From assembly GCF_004803755.1 (NCBI RefSeq), contig NZ_CP032311.1, forward strand, positions 4,604,501 through 4,668,500: 64,000 nucleotides of DNA, in the 5' to 3' direction. The notes under the pieces were generated by a model. That model saw only the letters and a list, made by a program, of their open reading frames with translations. It was not told the DNA's origin and made no database searches. This DNA is from Pseudomonas sp. DG56-2 (lineage in GTDB: Bacteria > Pseudomonadota > Gammaproteobacteria > Pseudomonadales > Pseudomonadaceae). Position numbers and translations under genes: made by a program. Below are positions 1 through 9,519 of this stretch, piece by piece; position 1 is the first letter of the stretch; the number at the start of each line of letters is the position of its first letter.

Positions 1-1221
1 CCGCTCGATAATGCTCTGACGCAACCGCTGCAGGTCGACGCCGCCGCCATCATCACTGAGTTCCAATACCAGCAGGCCAGCCTGGTGCGAGGCCCGCAAA
101 CGGATATGGCCTTCCGCCGGTTTACCTGCCAACAGCCGCCGCTCGGGCAACTCGATACCATGGTCGACTGCATTGCGTAGCAGATGGGTCAACGGCGCTT
201 CGAGCTTTTCCAGGACATCGCGATCAACCTGGGTCTTCTCGCCTTCGATCTCCAAACGAACCTGCTTGCCCAGCGAGCGCCCCAGGTCTCGGACCATTCG
301 GCTTTGTCCGGTCAACACATCGGCAAACGGGCGCATGCGGCACGCCAGAGCTGTGTCATAAAGCAGTTGTGCGCGTTGGCTGGCTTGCCAACCAAATTCG
401 TCCAGGTCGGCTGCCTGTTGCAGAAGAATCTGCTGGGTTTGTGCAAGGAGTTGCTGGGCCTGGGCCAGCGATTCCTGAACTTCCGGACTCTGGCCGCTGG
501 CCTCCAGTTGGATCTTGAGCCCGTCCAGGGCCCGGATGCTTTGGCTGTGCATACGCTTGAGGCGCTGCAGCGTGGCCAGGTAAGGCTTGAGCCGCTGGGT
601 TTCGACCATCGACTTGCTGGACAGATCGAGCAAGCTGTTCAGGCGCTCGGCAGTTACCCGCAATATCCGTTCACCGCCTTCAGCGGCGCGCTTGCCGCTG
701 CGCTTGCTGGCGACCTCTGGTTCGGCGTCAATGCTTGAGGGCTCCACTACCGGTTCAGCTATCGCTTCTCTCGGCTGCGGCTCCGATGCAGTGACAATCG
801 GCGCCGCCGGTGCCCCCCTCGCTGGCGCAGCAGAGGGGTCGAGCAGAGCCGCCATTTGCAGGAGAAAAGCCTGTACCGCAGGTTCCAACGTGGCATCGCC
901 AGGCGTGGCAATGCGCATCAATAGATCAGTGCCCTGCAACAACGCATCGATGTGTTCAGCGCGCAAGCGCAGGCGCCCTTCCTGAGCGCCGACCAGGCAG
1001 TCTTCCATCACATGCGCAACGCTGACCCCGGCGTCGACGCCAACGATTCGCGCTGCGCCCTTGAGCGAGTGAGCTGCACGCATGCAGGCTTCCAACTGGT
1101 CAGCCTGGGTTGGGTTGCGCTCCAGCGCTAACAGACCGGCGCTGAGCACTTGGGTCTGAGCTTCGGCTTCCAGGCTGAACAACTCGAGCAAGGACGCGTC
1201 CCGCATTTGCTCTGGGGTCAT
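1..1221 (-). CDS. wspE: WspE, CheA-type hybrid histidine kinase (partial, N-terminal part)
   Basis: The gene begins with ATG at 1221 and runs off the left edge, so only about 407 N-terminal residues are present. An HPt domain lies at the start, with the phospho-accepting histidine in MRAAHSLKGAAR (His51). A linker and the CheA-type dimerisation and ATPase regions follow, and the window ends inside the ATP-binding domain around GGGVDLQRLRQS. In the Wsp pathway WspE autophosphorylates on input from WspA and passes phosphate to the diguanylate cyclase WspR and the methylesterase WspF. Its ATG overlaps the wspD stop by 4 nt (ATGA), which indicates translational coupling. The C-terminal receiver domain expected for WspE, and wspF and wspR, should lie just outside the window. 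Confidence 0.93.
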   Translation of the reverse strand, partial: MTPEQMRDASLLELFSLEAEAQTQVLSAGLLALERNPTQADQLEACMRAAHSLKGAARIVGVDAGVSVAHVMEDCLVGAQEGRLRLRAEHIDALLQGTDLLMRIATPGDATLEPAVQAFLLQMAALLDPSAAPARGAPAAPIVTASEPQPREAIAEPVVEPSSIDAEPEVASKRSGKRAAEGGERILRVTAERLNSLLDLSSKSMVETQRLKPYLATLQRLKRMHSQSIRALDGLKIQLEASGQSPEVQESLAQAQQLLAQTQQILLQQAADLDEFGWQASQRAQLLYDTALACRMRPFADVLTGQSRMVRDLGRSLGKQVRLEIEGEKTQVDRDVLEKLEAPLTHLLRNAVDHGIELPERRLLAGKPAEGHIRLRASHQAGLLVLELSDDGGGVDLQRLRQSIIER

Positions 1222-1883
1222 GAAAGGCTCCGGTTCACAGCAGAAAGCACCTGTTCTTCATCCAGCACCCGCACACTGCGCTCGCGCCACTGCAGGACGG
1301 CAGCGGTAAAACGTGCTGCCTCGCTGTGCTCGTGGTGCACAAGTTCCGGGTCAATACCGTGGATACCATCGACTTCATCCACACGCACCACCACCGAACC
1401 GCCAGCAGCGGCCAGGATCAACATACGCGGCATGATTCTGCCCGAAGCATTGACCTCAGCCTGAACTTCCAGGCCAAGCAGGTCTGCCAGTGACAGGCAC
1501 GGCACCAGGGCGCCACGCACATTGGCTACGCCCTGCAGCACTCGCGAACGTTGGTGAGGCAGTGAATGCACTGGCTGCAGCGGCGCGACCTCGACCAGAC
1601 AACGGGTAGCCAGTGCCAGCCACTCTTCACCGAGCCGGAACAGCAGCATCGAGCGAGTGGCCCGCCGCTCCTGAACCTGAACCTGCTGGTGGGCGTCCTG
1701 GGACAACGAATAACGGTCCAGCAATCGCGTCGCAGCACTGGCATAGACATCGCAGTTGCGGCAGTGAATGTGCTCGACCAACAACGGGCAACTTTTATCG
1801 CCGCGCACACCGATACGATTCCAGCAATCATCGATTGCACTGGCATCGGCGGCAACGAGTTGTACCTGATCATCAGTGATCAT
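1218..1883 (-). CDS. wspD: WspD, CheW-like coupling protein
   Basis: 221 residues. The second half is a CheW-type fold (LLFRLGEEWLALATRCLVEV, then LADLLGLEV and VVRVDEVDGIHGI), which in chemosensory arrays links the receptor to the CheA kinase. The first ~70 residues form an extension with two cysteines (HCRNCDVY), a feature I recall in WspD proteins of other pseudomonads. The start ATG overlaps the wspC stop (ATGA at 1880-1883) and the stop overlaps the wspE start. The gene is therefore the fourth cistron of a tightly coupled wspA-B-C-D-E operon. WspB is the second CheW-like protein; having two is normal for Wsp systems. Confidence 0.92.
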   Translation of the reverse strand: MITDDQVQLVAADASAIDDCWNRIGVRGDKSCPLLVEHIHCRNCDVYASAATRLLDRYSLSQDAHQQVQVQERRATRSMLLFRLGEEWLALATRCLVEVAPLQPVHSLPHQRSRVLQGVANVRGALVPCLSLADLLGLEVQAEVNASGRIMPRMLILAAAGGSVVVRVDEVDGIHGIDPELVHHEHSEAARFTAAVLQWRERSVRVLDEEQVLSAVNRSLS

Positions 1884-3154
1884 TGTTCAGACTCCCGATC
1901 CGCTCGCCGCGCAGCGCGCTCCTGCAGACGACGCGCGCCAGCAACATCGCCCTGGGACGCCAATAATGCTGCCAGATGTGCCAGTGCCTCGGCATGCTGC
2001 GGGTCGAGGTAGAGCGCTTTACGATAGTGGCTGAGCGCCTCGCCCGCATCACCTGCCGTATCACTGAGCAGCCCAAGCCAGTAGAACACCTCGGCATGCG
2101 GCGGATACTGCTGCAAGTAGCGAGCACAGGCAGCCCTGGCCTCGGCACTGCTGCCGCTGTTGGCCAGCCGGGTGATCTGCGCCAGCAACTCGACACGGCT
2201 GTCTGCCAGCGCGGCCTGGGCAACCGCCGGCGGTGCAACGATCTTGAGTTTACGCGCGGGTACAGGCAACGGTGCGAGCACGCTTTTGGCCACCGGCGAT
2301 GGCGGCATAGGTGGCAGTAGCGGTTTGCTGGAAAACAGCGGCGCAGGCTCGATGATTTCGGCCTGGCGCATATAGGCAAAGGATTGTGCGATACCCAGCG
2401 GGCGCATGCCCATGCGCGCCAGCAAGCTACCTTCGGCCGGACCGATAAACAGCACACCCTCCTCGTGAATCAAACTCTTGAGCACCTCGAAAACCCGTTT
2501 CTGGGTGGGTACGTCAAAATAGATCAACAAATTGCGGCAGAAGACAAAATCATAACTGCCTTGCAGGCTGAGCAGCGCTGGGTCGAGCACATTGCCGACT
2601 TGCAGTTTGACCTGTTGACGCACTCGCTCGTGTAGTCGGTGTCCCTCCTGGCTTTCATCAAAATGCCGCTGACGAAATTGCAGATCCGACCCGCGAAACG
2701 AGTTCCGCCCGTACAGGCCTTGCTCAGCCCGGTTTATCGAGATTGGGCTGATGTCCATGCCGTCGACACGAAACGCGTGCGCGCCAAGCCCGGCATCCAG
2801 CAGGGTCATGGCAATCGAGTAAGGTTCCTCTCCGGTGGAACATGGCAGGCTGAGAATGCGCAATGGACGCGCCCCAGCCAGCTCGACCAAACGCTTGCGG
2901 GCAAGGCTCGCCAATGCCGAAAAGGACTCCGGGTAACGGAAAAACCAGGTCTCGGGGACGATCACTGCCTCGATCAGCGCCTGTTTTTCCTCACTCGACT
3001 GCTGCAGCCGCAGCCAGTAGTCGTCCAGATCGATCGCCGCTACTGCAGCGCAACGCTGGCGCAATGCGCGCTCGACCATCGAGGTGCCGACCGAAGCGAC
3101 ATCCAGACCGATGCGCTCCTGCAGAAAACGAAAAAAACGTTGTTCATGACTCAT
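1880..3154 (-). CDS. wspC: WspC, CheR-type MCP methyltransferase with TPR tail
   Basis: 424 residues. The CheR fold is clear: an N-terminal helical domain (RFLQERIGLDVASVGTSM), the SAM-binding segment SLPCSTGEEPYSIAM, and the motif VFCRNLLIYFD. A proline-rich linker (LPPMPPSPVAKS) leads to a C-terminal TPR region (HAEVFYWLGLLSDTAGD, then a second unit SHYRKALYLDPQHAEALAHL). WspC methylates glutamates of the receptor WspA and sets basal signalling; WspF removes the methyl groups. The start overlaps the wspB stop by 4 nt. The length and TPR tail match WspC rather than a generic CheR. Confidence 0.94.
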   Translation of the reverse strand: MSHEQRFFRFLQERIGLDVASVGTSMVERALRQRCAAVAAIDLDDYWLRLQQSSEEKQALIEAVIVPETWFFRYPESFSALASLARKRLVELAGARPLRILSLPCSTGEEPYSIAMTLLDAGLGAHAFRVDGMDISPISINRAEQGLYGRNSFRGSDLQFRQRHFDESQEGHRLHERVRQQVKLQVGNVLDPALLSLQGSYDFVFCRNLLIYFDVPTQKRVFEVLKSLIHEEGVLFIGPAEGSLLARMGMRPLGIAQSFAYMRQAEIIEPAPLFSSKPLLPPMPPSPVAKSVLAPLPVPARKLKIVAPPAVAQAALADSRVELLAQITRLANSGSSAEARAACARYLQQYPPHAEVFYWLGLLSDTAGDAGEALSHYRKALYLDPQHAEALAHLAALLASQGDVAGARRLQERAARRADRESEQ

Positions 3155-3693
3155 GGCTGTTCCCCGTGCACAGACACCTGCTCTTCAGGCAAGGGGTACA
3201 GCAAGGCACGTACCTCGTCGCTGAGCAGGTCCTGCACGCTGATGCGCTGCACCAAGCCCTGAGCATCCTCGCGCACCGGCCCAAGGTAGCGAGCCTGATG
3301 GTTATCCACACCGTAGGGTTGGAACGCTTGCGGCGAGCAACGCAAGGTGTCGGTGGCCTGCTCAAGAATCAACCCCAGCAATCGCTCGGGCTGCAACGGG
3401 TCGTTACGGTAATGCACCAGCACAAGCCGTGTACTGGTACGCACCGGGGCAGGCACTCCGAAGCTCAAGGCGCCGACGTCGATTACCGGCACCAATGCGC
3501 CGCGGTGAGCCAACACCCCGGCAACCCAGGTTGGGGTATGGGCCAGAGGTTTGAGCGGCAGCCGCGGCAAGACTTCGGCAATTTCATGGGCGTCGAGCGC
3601 AAAGCGCTGCTCACCCATACGGAACAACAGGTACAACGTGCCGTGAGCGATCATGTGCTGGCTACGATCAAGCTTGAAGTCAGTCATCGCCAA
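3151..3693 (-). CDS. wspB: WspB, CheW-like coupling protein
   Basis: 180 residues made almost entirely of a CheW domain (LYLLFRMGEQRFALDAHEIAEV, AHRGALVPVIDVGALSFG, LGLILEQATDTL). It is expected to join the receptor WspA and kinase WspE at the inner membrane. The start codon lies immediately after the wspA stop: the wspA coding region ends at 3694 and this gene starts at 3693. Its stop overlaps wspC by 4 nt. The preceding receptor gene and the following CheR gene fix the assignment as WspB rather than an unlinked CheW. Confidence 0.92.
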   Translation of the reverse strand: MAMTDFKLDRSQHMIAHGTLYLLFRMGEQRFALDAHEIAEVLPRLPLKPLAHTPTWVAGVLAHRGALVPVIDVGALSFGVPAPVRTSTRLVLVHYRNDPLQPERLLGLILEQATDTLRCSPQAFQPYGVDNHQARYLGPVREDAQGLVQRISVQDLLSDEVRALLYPLPEEQVSVHGEQP

Positions 3694-5316
3694 TCAGACT
3701 TTGAACCGCGACACGCCACCACGCAGGCCGGTAGCAACCTGGCTCAACTCGTCGATGGCAAAGCTGGCCTGACGCAGCGACTCAACGGTCTGGCTGCTGG
3801 CATCGCCCAGCTGGGCCAGGGCGTGGTTGATCTGTTCGGCGCCAGTGGCCTGGGCCTGCATCCCTTCATTCACCATCAGCACCCGCGGCGCCAAGGCCTG
3901 GACTTGATGAATGATCTGGCTCAGTTGCTCACCTACCTGTTGCACCTCGAACATGCCACGGCGCACCTCCTCGGAGAACTTGTCCATGCCCATCACCCCA
4001 GCGGACACCGCTGACTGAATCTCACGGACCATCTGCTCGATGTCATAGGTAGCAACCGCGGTCTGGTCTGCCAGGCGTCGTACTTCAGTGGCCACCACCG
4101 CAAAGCCGCGACCGTATTCGCCAGCCTTTTCAGCTTCGATGGCAGCGTTAAGTGAGAGCAGGTTGGTTTGATCGGCAACCTTGACGATTGTGACCACGAC
4201 CTGATTGATGTTGCCGGCCTTCTCATTGAGGATCGCCAGCTTGTTGTTGACCAGGTCGGCGGCGCCCATCACCTGGTGCATGGTTTCTTCCATGCGTGCC
4301 AGCCCTTGTTGGCCGGAACCTGCAAGGTTCGAAGCCTGGTCGGCGGCTGAAGTAACTTCGGTCATTGTGCGTACCAGGTCACGGGAAGTTGCGGCAATTT
4401 CCCGTGAGGTGGCGCCAATTTCAGTGGTAGTGGCTGCCGTTTCGGTAGCGGTAGCCTGCTGTTGCTTGGAGGTGGCAGCAATTTCGGTGACCGACGTAGT
4501 CACTTGCACGGATGAACGCTGGGCCTGGGAGACCAGGCTGGTCAACTCGCCCATCATTTCATTGAAGCCGGTTTCCACTGCACCGAATTCGTCTTTGCGG
4601 TCGAGGTTCATGCGCACGCTCAGGTCGCCGCTGCTGAGCTTATCCAGGGCGTGGACGATACGTTGCATCGGCGCGGTAATGGCACGCATCAGCAGCAAGC
4701 CGCAGATAGTTGCTGCGATAATCGCCAGGACCAGAGAAGTGATCATGCTGAACTTGGCCGTCACCACAGCGCCGACGATCGATTCGGCTGCTTCTTCGGC
4801 AGAATGGCGGTTGCGCTCGATTACTGCGTTCAGGTGATTGCGACCTGTATTCCAGGCCGGCGTCAACACCTCGTTGATCAGGCGCTCAGCCTCGCTGTAG
4901 TCCTTGCGACGATAGGCTTCAAGCACCGTCTCGATCGACTTGATATAGCCGTCCTCGAGGTGCTCGAACTCATCGAAGCTGGTTTGGTCCTGCGGATCCT
5001 TGATGGTGCCTTGGTAGCTGGCCATATGCTGTTTCAGGCGTGCCTCAAAGCTCTTGTACAACGCCATGTCAGCGGAGGTGATCTCGCGATTACCGCTCAA
5101 ACCCACCAATTGCTGGGTCAACACGTAACTGTCGACCCAGGCACTGCGGATCATGGAGCTGTAATACACCCCGGGAATGCTATCGGTTCGAACTGCTTCC
5201 TCACCGGATTCGATGGTCACCAGCCGTGAATAGGCCGCCACCACCATCAACAGCATGATGGCGATAATCACGGCGAAGCTCGCCAGAATCCGTTGGCGCA
5301 AGGTCCAGTTTTTCAC
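3694..5316 (-). CDS. wspA: WspA, methyl-accepting surface-sensing receptor
   Basis: 540 residues. Membrane segment 1 is at about residues 11-30, a periplasmic helical sensor domain spans about 31-189, and membrane segment 2 is at about 190-211. A HAMP domain follows (about 212-264), then the cytoplasmic signalling hairpin with its conserved tip ([16 protein letters not shown], about residue 390). No C-terminal NWETF-type pentapeptide is present; the protein ends GGVSRFKV. In Wsp systems this receptor reports surface contact or envelope stress and stimulates WspE, and so c-di-GMP production by WspR. It is the first gene of the operon. The 129 nt between it and the DUF533 gene upstream should hold the wsp promoter, but I could not pick boxes with confidence. 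Confidence 0.95.
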   Translation of the reverse strand: MKNWTLRQRILASFAVIIAIMLLMVVAAYSRLVTIESGEEAVRTDSIPGVYYSSMIRSAWVDSYVLTQQLVGLSGNREITSADMALYKSFEARLKQHMASYQGTIKDPQDQTSFDEFEHLEDGYIKSIETVLEAYRRKDYSEAERLINEVLTPAWNTGRNHLNAVIERNRHSAEEAAESIVGAVVTAKFSMITSLVLAIIAATICGLLLMRAITAPMQRIVHALDKLSSGDLSVRMNLDRKDEFGAVETGFNEMMGELTSLVSQAQRSSVQVTTSVTEIAATSKQQQATATETAATTTEIGATSREIAATSRDLVRTMTEVTSAADQASNLAGSGQQGLARMEETMHQVMGAADLVNNKLAILNEKAGNINQVVVTIVKVADQTNLLSLNAAIEAEKAGEYGRGFAVVATEVRRLADQTAVATYDIEQMVREIQSAVSAGVMGMDKFSEEVRRGMFEVQQVGEQLSQIIHQVQALAPRVLMVNEGMQAQATGAEQINHALAQLGDASSQTVESLRQASFAIDELSQVATGLRGGVSRFKV

Positions 5317-5445
5317 AGTCAGCCCTCAAGTGTTCTACGCGAGCAGAAAAATGGGCAGAGTATAGCCCAGGCTCCAAGGGCTTTTGCGCCTGACTTTCAG
5401 GCTGGACCGGACCTAGCAGCCAGGATAATGGCCACTAGCCTGAAA

Positions 5446-6174
5446 TTATTGGCCAATAGCTTGTTTTACCTGGTTCTCGAGTTCTACTTTCAATGCCGGG
5501 TCCAACTTCAGTTGCCGCGCCAATTCGTCAAGGTAAGCGCGCTCCATGAAGTGCTCCTCGTCGACCAGCATGACACTGGCGATATACATCTCCGCGGCCA
5601 TTTCCGGCGTAGTAGCGGCGCGCGCGACATCAGCGGGATCCAGGGGTTTGTTGAGCTCGGCATGCAACCAGTGCTGCAGCTCCTGATCGTTGGAAAGCTT
5701 GACGAATTCACCTTCGATAAGCGCTCGCTCGCGCTCATCGACATGACCATCGGACTTGGCCGCGGCCACCAGGGCCTTGAGGATGGCCTGGCTGTGTTGC
5801 TCGACCTGCGCCGGGGGCAGGCGATCGAGCGTCTGCGGCTCGCCCTGCACCGCAGTGCCCTGTTTGGCCTGCCAGTTGCCATAAGCCTTGTACGCCAGCA
5901 CGCCAAGTGCCGCCAGGCCGCCGTAGGTCAGGGCCTTGCCGCCATACTTGCGCGCCTTTTTGCTGCCCATCAACAGCCCCATTGCACCCGCTGCCAGGGC
6001 TCCGCCACCGGCTCCGGAAAGCAGACTGCCCAGGCCACCGCCGCCTTTGCCTCCCAGCAGATCGCCAAGACCGCCTGACCCACCAGCCTTGCCGGCTGAG
6101 TTCTTGCCAGCCTGATTCTGCAGCAGGTCCTGACCGGATTTGAGCAACTGATCGAGCAAACCACGGGTGTTCAT
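5446..6174 (-). CDS. DUF533 / YebE-like inner-membrane protein with TerB-like domain
   Basis: 242 residues from the ATG at 6174, chosen because GGAGG sits 7 nt upstream; an in-frame codon further upstream has no comparable site. The N-terminus (MNTRGLLDQLLKSGQDLL) is followed by a glycine-rich stretch (about residues 30-60, GGLGDLLGGKGGGGLGSLLS). A hydrophobic segment follows (GGLAALGVLAYKAYGNWQ), then a C-terminal helical domain typical of DUF533/TerB-like proteins (ALVAAAKSDGHVDERERALI). Function is unknown. E. coli YebE is a stress-regulated homologue in family terms. I recall a homologue at the same place next to wsp in P. aeruginosa. Confidence 0.85.
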   Translation of the reverse strand: MNTRGLLDQLLKSGQDLLQNQAGKNSAGKAGGSGGLGDLLGGKGGGGLGSLLSGAGGGALAAGAMGLLMGSKKARKYGGKALTYGGLAALGVLAYKAYGNWQAKQGTAVQGEPQTLDRLPPAQVEQHSQAILKALVAAAKSDGHVDERERALIEGEFVKLSNDQELQHWLHAELNKPLDPADVARAATTPEMAAEMYIASVMLVDEEHFMERAYLDELARQLKLDPALKVELENQVKQAIGQ

Positions 6175-6330
6175 CTGGAACCTCCAAGGACGGGAAATAA
6201 ACCCCAAGATTACTGCCGCAAGCTGAAATCAAGCTGAATGCATTTGCATCCAGATGTTGCACTACGCTTAAAGCGATGTGCCACCGCTTTCATGACTGAC
6301 CCGATCATAATTTGAACAAGAGGGAACACC

Positions 6331-7482
6331 ATGCTTGTGAACAAGACCGCTTTGCTCAGTGCCCTGGGTACCGCCTTGCTGGCCAGCACCAGCCTGCAGG
6401 CGGCGCAACCTCTGAAGGCTGTAGGCGCTGGCGAAGGGCAACTGGATATCGTCGCCTGGCCCGGTTATATCGAGCGCGGTGAAAGTGACAAAGCCTACGA
6501 TTGGGTTAGCGGCTTCGAGAAGGAAACCGGCTGCAAAGTCAGCGTCAAGACCGCTGCCACTTCCGACGAGATGGTCAGTTTGATGACCAAGGGTGGTTAC
6601 GACCTGGTCACGGCGTCCGGCGATGCTTCGCTACGCCTGATTGCGGGCAAACGTATTCAGCCGATCAACACCGCATTGATCCCGAACTGGAAAAACCTCG
6701 ATCCACGGCTCAAGGATGGCGCCTGGTATGTAGTGGACGACCAGGTATACGGCACCCCTTACCAGTGGGGTCCCAATGTGCTGTTGTATAACACCAACGT
6801 TTTCAAGCAAGCGCCTACCAGTTGGAGCGTGGTCTTCGAGCCGCAAGACTTGCCTGACGGCAAGCCGAACAAGGGTCGCGTCCAGGCCTACGATGGCCCC
6901 ATCTATATAGCCGACGCAGCGTTGTACCTGAAGTCGACCAAGCCCGATCTGGGCATCCAGAACCCTTACGAACTCAATGAAACACAATACAAGGCCGTAC
7001 TCGATCTGCTGCGCCAGCAACAACCGTTGATTCATCGCTACTGGCACGATGCGACGGTCCAGATGAGCGATGTAAAAAACGAAGGCGTGGTCGCGTCCAG
7101 TTCCTGGGGCTACATGGTCAACACCCTGAAGGCCGACAACCAACCGGTGGCCTCGACCATTCCCAAGGAAGGCGCCACCGGCTGGGCCGATACCACCATG
7201 CTGCATGCCGAGGCCAAACACCCCAACTGCGCCTACAAATGGATGGACTGGTCACTGCAACCCAAGGTCCAGGGCGATGTGGCAGCCTGGTTCGGCTCTC
7301 TGCCTGCGGTGCCGGCGGCCTGCACCGGCAGTGAACTGCTCGGCGCTGAGGGCTGTAAAACCAACGGCTTCGACAACTTCGACAAAATCGCTTTCTGGAA
7401 AACCCCGCAGGCAGAGGGTGGCAAGTTTGTGCCGTACAGCCGCTGGACTCAGGACTATATCGCAATCATGGGTGGCCGCTGA
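6331..7482 (+). CDS. Polyamine-type ABC transporter periplasmic binding protein (YdcS/PotD-like)
   Basis: 383 residues with a Sec signal peptide (ALLSALGTALLASTSLQAAQ). The mature part begins like PotD/YdcS proteins (LDIVAWPGYIERG), with further family motifs (YDLVTASGDASLRLIAG, GTPYQWGPNVLLYN, SSWGYMVNTL). It is the soluble receptor of the importer encoded by the next three genes. The start has AGAGGG about 8 nt upstream. Gene order (binding protein, ATPase, two permeases, aminobutyraldehyde dehydrogenase) matches the E. coli ydcSTUV-ydcW cluster. The final spermidine dehydrogenase gene points to spermidine or a related polyamine as substrate. Specificity is inferred from context, not from binding residues. 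Confidence 0.9.
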   Translation: MLVNKTALLSALGTALLASTSLQAAQPLKAVGAGEGQLDIVAWPGYIERGESDKAYDWVSGFEKETGCKVSVKTAATSDEMVSLMTKGGYDLVTASGDASLRLIAGKRIQPINTALIPNWKNLDPRLKDGAWYVVDDQVYGTPYQWGPNVLLYNTNVFKQAPTSWSVVFEPQDLPDGKPNKGRVQAYDGPIYIADAALYLKSTKPDLGIQNPYELNETQYKAVLDLLRQQQPLIHRYWHDATVQMSDVKNEGVVASSSWGYMVNTLKADNQPVASTIPKEGATGWADTTMLHAEAKHPNCAYKWMDWSLQPKVQGDVAAWFGSLPAVPAACTGSELLGAEGCKTNGFDNFDKIAFWKTPQAEGGKFVPYSRWTQDYIAIMGGR

Positions 7483-7490
7483 GGCCCTGT

Positions 7491-7533
7491 CGCCGGGCAA
7501 GCGGCGCCGCCAGAGCGTGCGACTTGCCCGGCG
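7491..7533 (+). other. Intercistronic stem-loop between binding-protein and ATPase genes
   Basis: An 11-nt perfect inverted repeat (CGCCGGGCAAG at 7491-7501, CTTGCCCGGCG at 7523-7533) flanks a 21-nt loop that itself contains the palindrome GCGGCGCCGC. It starts 9 nt after the binding-protein stop and lies in the only sizeable gap (81 nt) of the transporter operon. There is no T-tract. Such hairpins after a binding-protein gene commonly protect the upstream mRNA, or attenuate the rest, so that the periplasmic receptor is made in excess. That role is an inference here. Confidence 0.6.
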
Positions 7534-7563
7534 ATTCCGTCTAGACACCGGGAGCACCGCAGC

Positions 7564-8604
7564 ATGACCCTTGCAGTCCAGTTCACCGATGTTTCCCGCT
7601 ACTTTGGCGAGGTCAGGGCCGTCGACCGGGTGTCCATAGACATCCAGGACGGCGAGTTTTTCTCGATGCTCGGCCCTTCCGGTTCGGGCAAAACCACCTG
7701 CCTGCGCCTGATTGCCGGCTTCGAGCAACCCAGCGCCGGTTCTATCCGCATTCATGGTGAGGAGGCGGCCGGGCTGCCGCCCTACCAACGTGACGTCAAC
7801 ACGGTGTTCCAGGATTACGCCCTGTTTCCGCATATGAATGTCCGCGACAACGTCGCCTATGGCCTGAAGGTCAAGGGCGTGGGCAAGCAGGATCGTCTGG
7901 CCCGTGCCGAAGAAGCCCTGGCCATGGTCGCCCTGGAAGGTTACGGGCAACGCAAGCCGGTTCAACTGTCCGGCGGCCAGCGTCAGCGCGTGGCCCTGGC
8001 CCGGGCACTGGTCAACCGCCCCCGGGTGCTGCTGCTCGATGAGCCCCTGGGCGCACTGGACCTGAAGCTGCGTGAGCAAATGCAGAGCGAGCTGAAGAAA
8101 CTCCAGCGTCAGTTGGGCATTACCTTCATCTTTGTTACCCATGACCAGACCGAAGCGCTGTCGATGTCCGATCGTGTCGCGGTATTCAACCGCGGTCGCA
8201 TCGAGCAGGTGGATACCCCGCGCAACCTGTACATGAAGCCAGCCACCACCTTCGTCGCCGAGTTTGTCGGTACCTCCAACGTGCTGCGTGGGGAGCTGGC
8301 GGCCCAGTTGAATGGCAGTCAGCTACCCTTTTCGATTCGCCCGGAGCACATCCGTTTGGGCGAACATCCAGCAGCTGGCGATGAGATCCAGGTCAGCGGG
8401 TTGCTCCACGATATCCAGTATCAGGGCAGTGCCACTCGCTACGAACTGAAACTGGACAATGGCCAGTTGCTCAATGTCAGTCAAGCCAACAACCAATGGC
8501 AAGAGCAAGCCGCGCCCTGGCAGCCGGGCCAGCGCCTGCAGGCTCGTTGGGCACGGGAAGCGATGACCTCGCTACAGGAAACCGTCTTGAACGAGGGCCC
8601 ATAG
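7564..8604 (+). CDS. Polyamine-type ABC transporter ATP-binding protein (YdcT/PotA-like)
   Basis: 346 residues. Walker A is GPSGSGKT (37-44), the signature is LSGGQ (136-140) and Walker B is LLLDE (157-161). The switch histidine lies in FIFVTHDQTEALSMSD. A C-terminal TOBE-like regulatory domain (about 270-346) is typical of PotA/MalK-type ATPases. It powers uptake of the substrate captured by the preceding binding protein. The stop codon directly abuts the next permease start at 8605, which indicates coupling. The GGGAG upstream of the ATG is about 9 nt away. Confidence 0.93.
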   Translation: MTLAVQFTDVSRYFGEVRAVDRVSIDIQDGEFFSMLGPSGSGKTTCLRLIAGFEQPSAGSIRIHGEEAAGLPPYQRDVNTVFQDYALFPHMNVRDNVAYGLKVKGVGKQDRLARAEEALAMVALEGYGQRKPVQLSGGQRQRVALARALVNRPRVLLLDEPLGALDLKLREQMQSELKKLQRQLGITFIFVTHDQTEALSMSDRVAVFNRGRIEQVDTPRNLYMKPATTFVAEFVGTSNVLRGELAAQLNGSQLPFSIRPEHIRLGEHPAAGDEIQVSGLLHDIQYQGSATRYELKLDNGQLLNVSQANNQWQEQAAPWQPGQRLQARWAREAMTSLQETVLNEGP

Positions 8605-9519
8605 ATGAGCCAGGCCCTGCGCAGCTTCTCAAATTTGCTCTACCGCAGACCCAATCTTTATCTGGCGCTACTGCTGATACCACCGTTGATCTGGTTCGGT
8701 GCCATCTACCTTGGATCATTGCTGAGCCTGCTCTGGCAGGGTTTCTACACGTTTGACGACTTCACCATGGCGGTCACCCCGACGCTGACCCTGACCAACT
8801 TCGCCGCCCTGTTCAACCCCTCGAACTTCGACATTATCTTGCGCACGCTGGGCATGGCTGTTGCGGTATCCGTCGCCAGCGCCGCCCTGGCCTTTCCAAT
8901 CGCCTATTACATGGCCCGCTATACCACGGGCAAAACCAAGGCGTTCTTCTACATCGCGGTGATGATGCCGATGTGGGCCAGCTATATCGTCAAGGCCTAT
9001 GCCTGGACCCTGCTGTTGGCCAAAGGCGGCGTGGCGCAGTGGTTTGTCCAGCAGCTTCACATGGAGCCGTTGCTACAGTTCATTCTTGGCATTCCTGGCG
9101 TTGGCGGCAGCACCTTGTCAACGTCGCACCTGGGACGCTTTCTGGTGTTTGTGTACATCTGGCTGCCGTTCATGATCCTGCCCATCCAGGCCTCGCTGGA
9201 GCGTTTGCCGCCGTCGTTGCTGCAAGCCTCGGCGGATCTTGGCGCCAAACCCCGACAAACCTTCATGCAGGTGATTCTGCCGCTGGCGGTTCCCGGAATC
9301 GCAGCCGGCTCGATCTTCACTTTTTCACTGACCCTGGGCGACTTCATCGTGCCGCAGCTGGTGGGTCCACCGGGTTATTTCATTGGCAGCATGGTCTACG
9401 CCCAGCAAGGCGCCATTGGCAACATGCCCATGGCAGCAGCGTTCACCCTGGTGCCCATCGTGTTGATTGCCATCTACCTGTCCATGGTCAAACGTCTGGG
9501 GGCTTTCGATGCACTCTGA
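8605..9519 (+). CDS. Polyamine-type ABC transporter permease (YdcU/PotB-like)
   Basis: 304 residues with about six membrane segments ([20 protein letters not shown] at the start). The EAA-type cytoplasmic loop that docks on the ATPase is visible as [20 protein letters not shown] followed by [12 protein letters not shown]. It forms the membrane channel together with the next gene product. It starts immediately after the ATPase stop and its 3' end overlaps the next gene by 11 nt. Order and length match YdcU/PotB. Confidence 0.92.
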   Translation: MSQALRSFSNLLYRRPNLYLALLLIPPLIWFGAIYLGSLLSLLWQGFYTFDDFTMAVTPTLTLTNFAALFNPSNFDIILRTLGMAVAVSVASAALAFPIAYYMARYTTGKTKAFFYIAVMMPMWASYIVKAYAWTLLLAKGGVAQWFVQQLHMEPLLQFILGIPGVGGSTLSTSHLGRFLVFVYIWLPFMILPIQASLERLPPSLLQASADLGAKPRQTFMQVILPLAVPGIAAGSIFTFSLTLGDFIVPQLVGPPGYFIGSMVYAQQGAIGNMPMAAAFTLVPIVLIAIYLSMVKRLGAFDAL

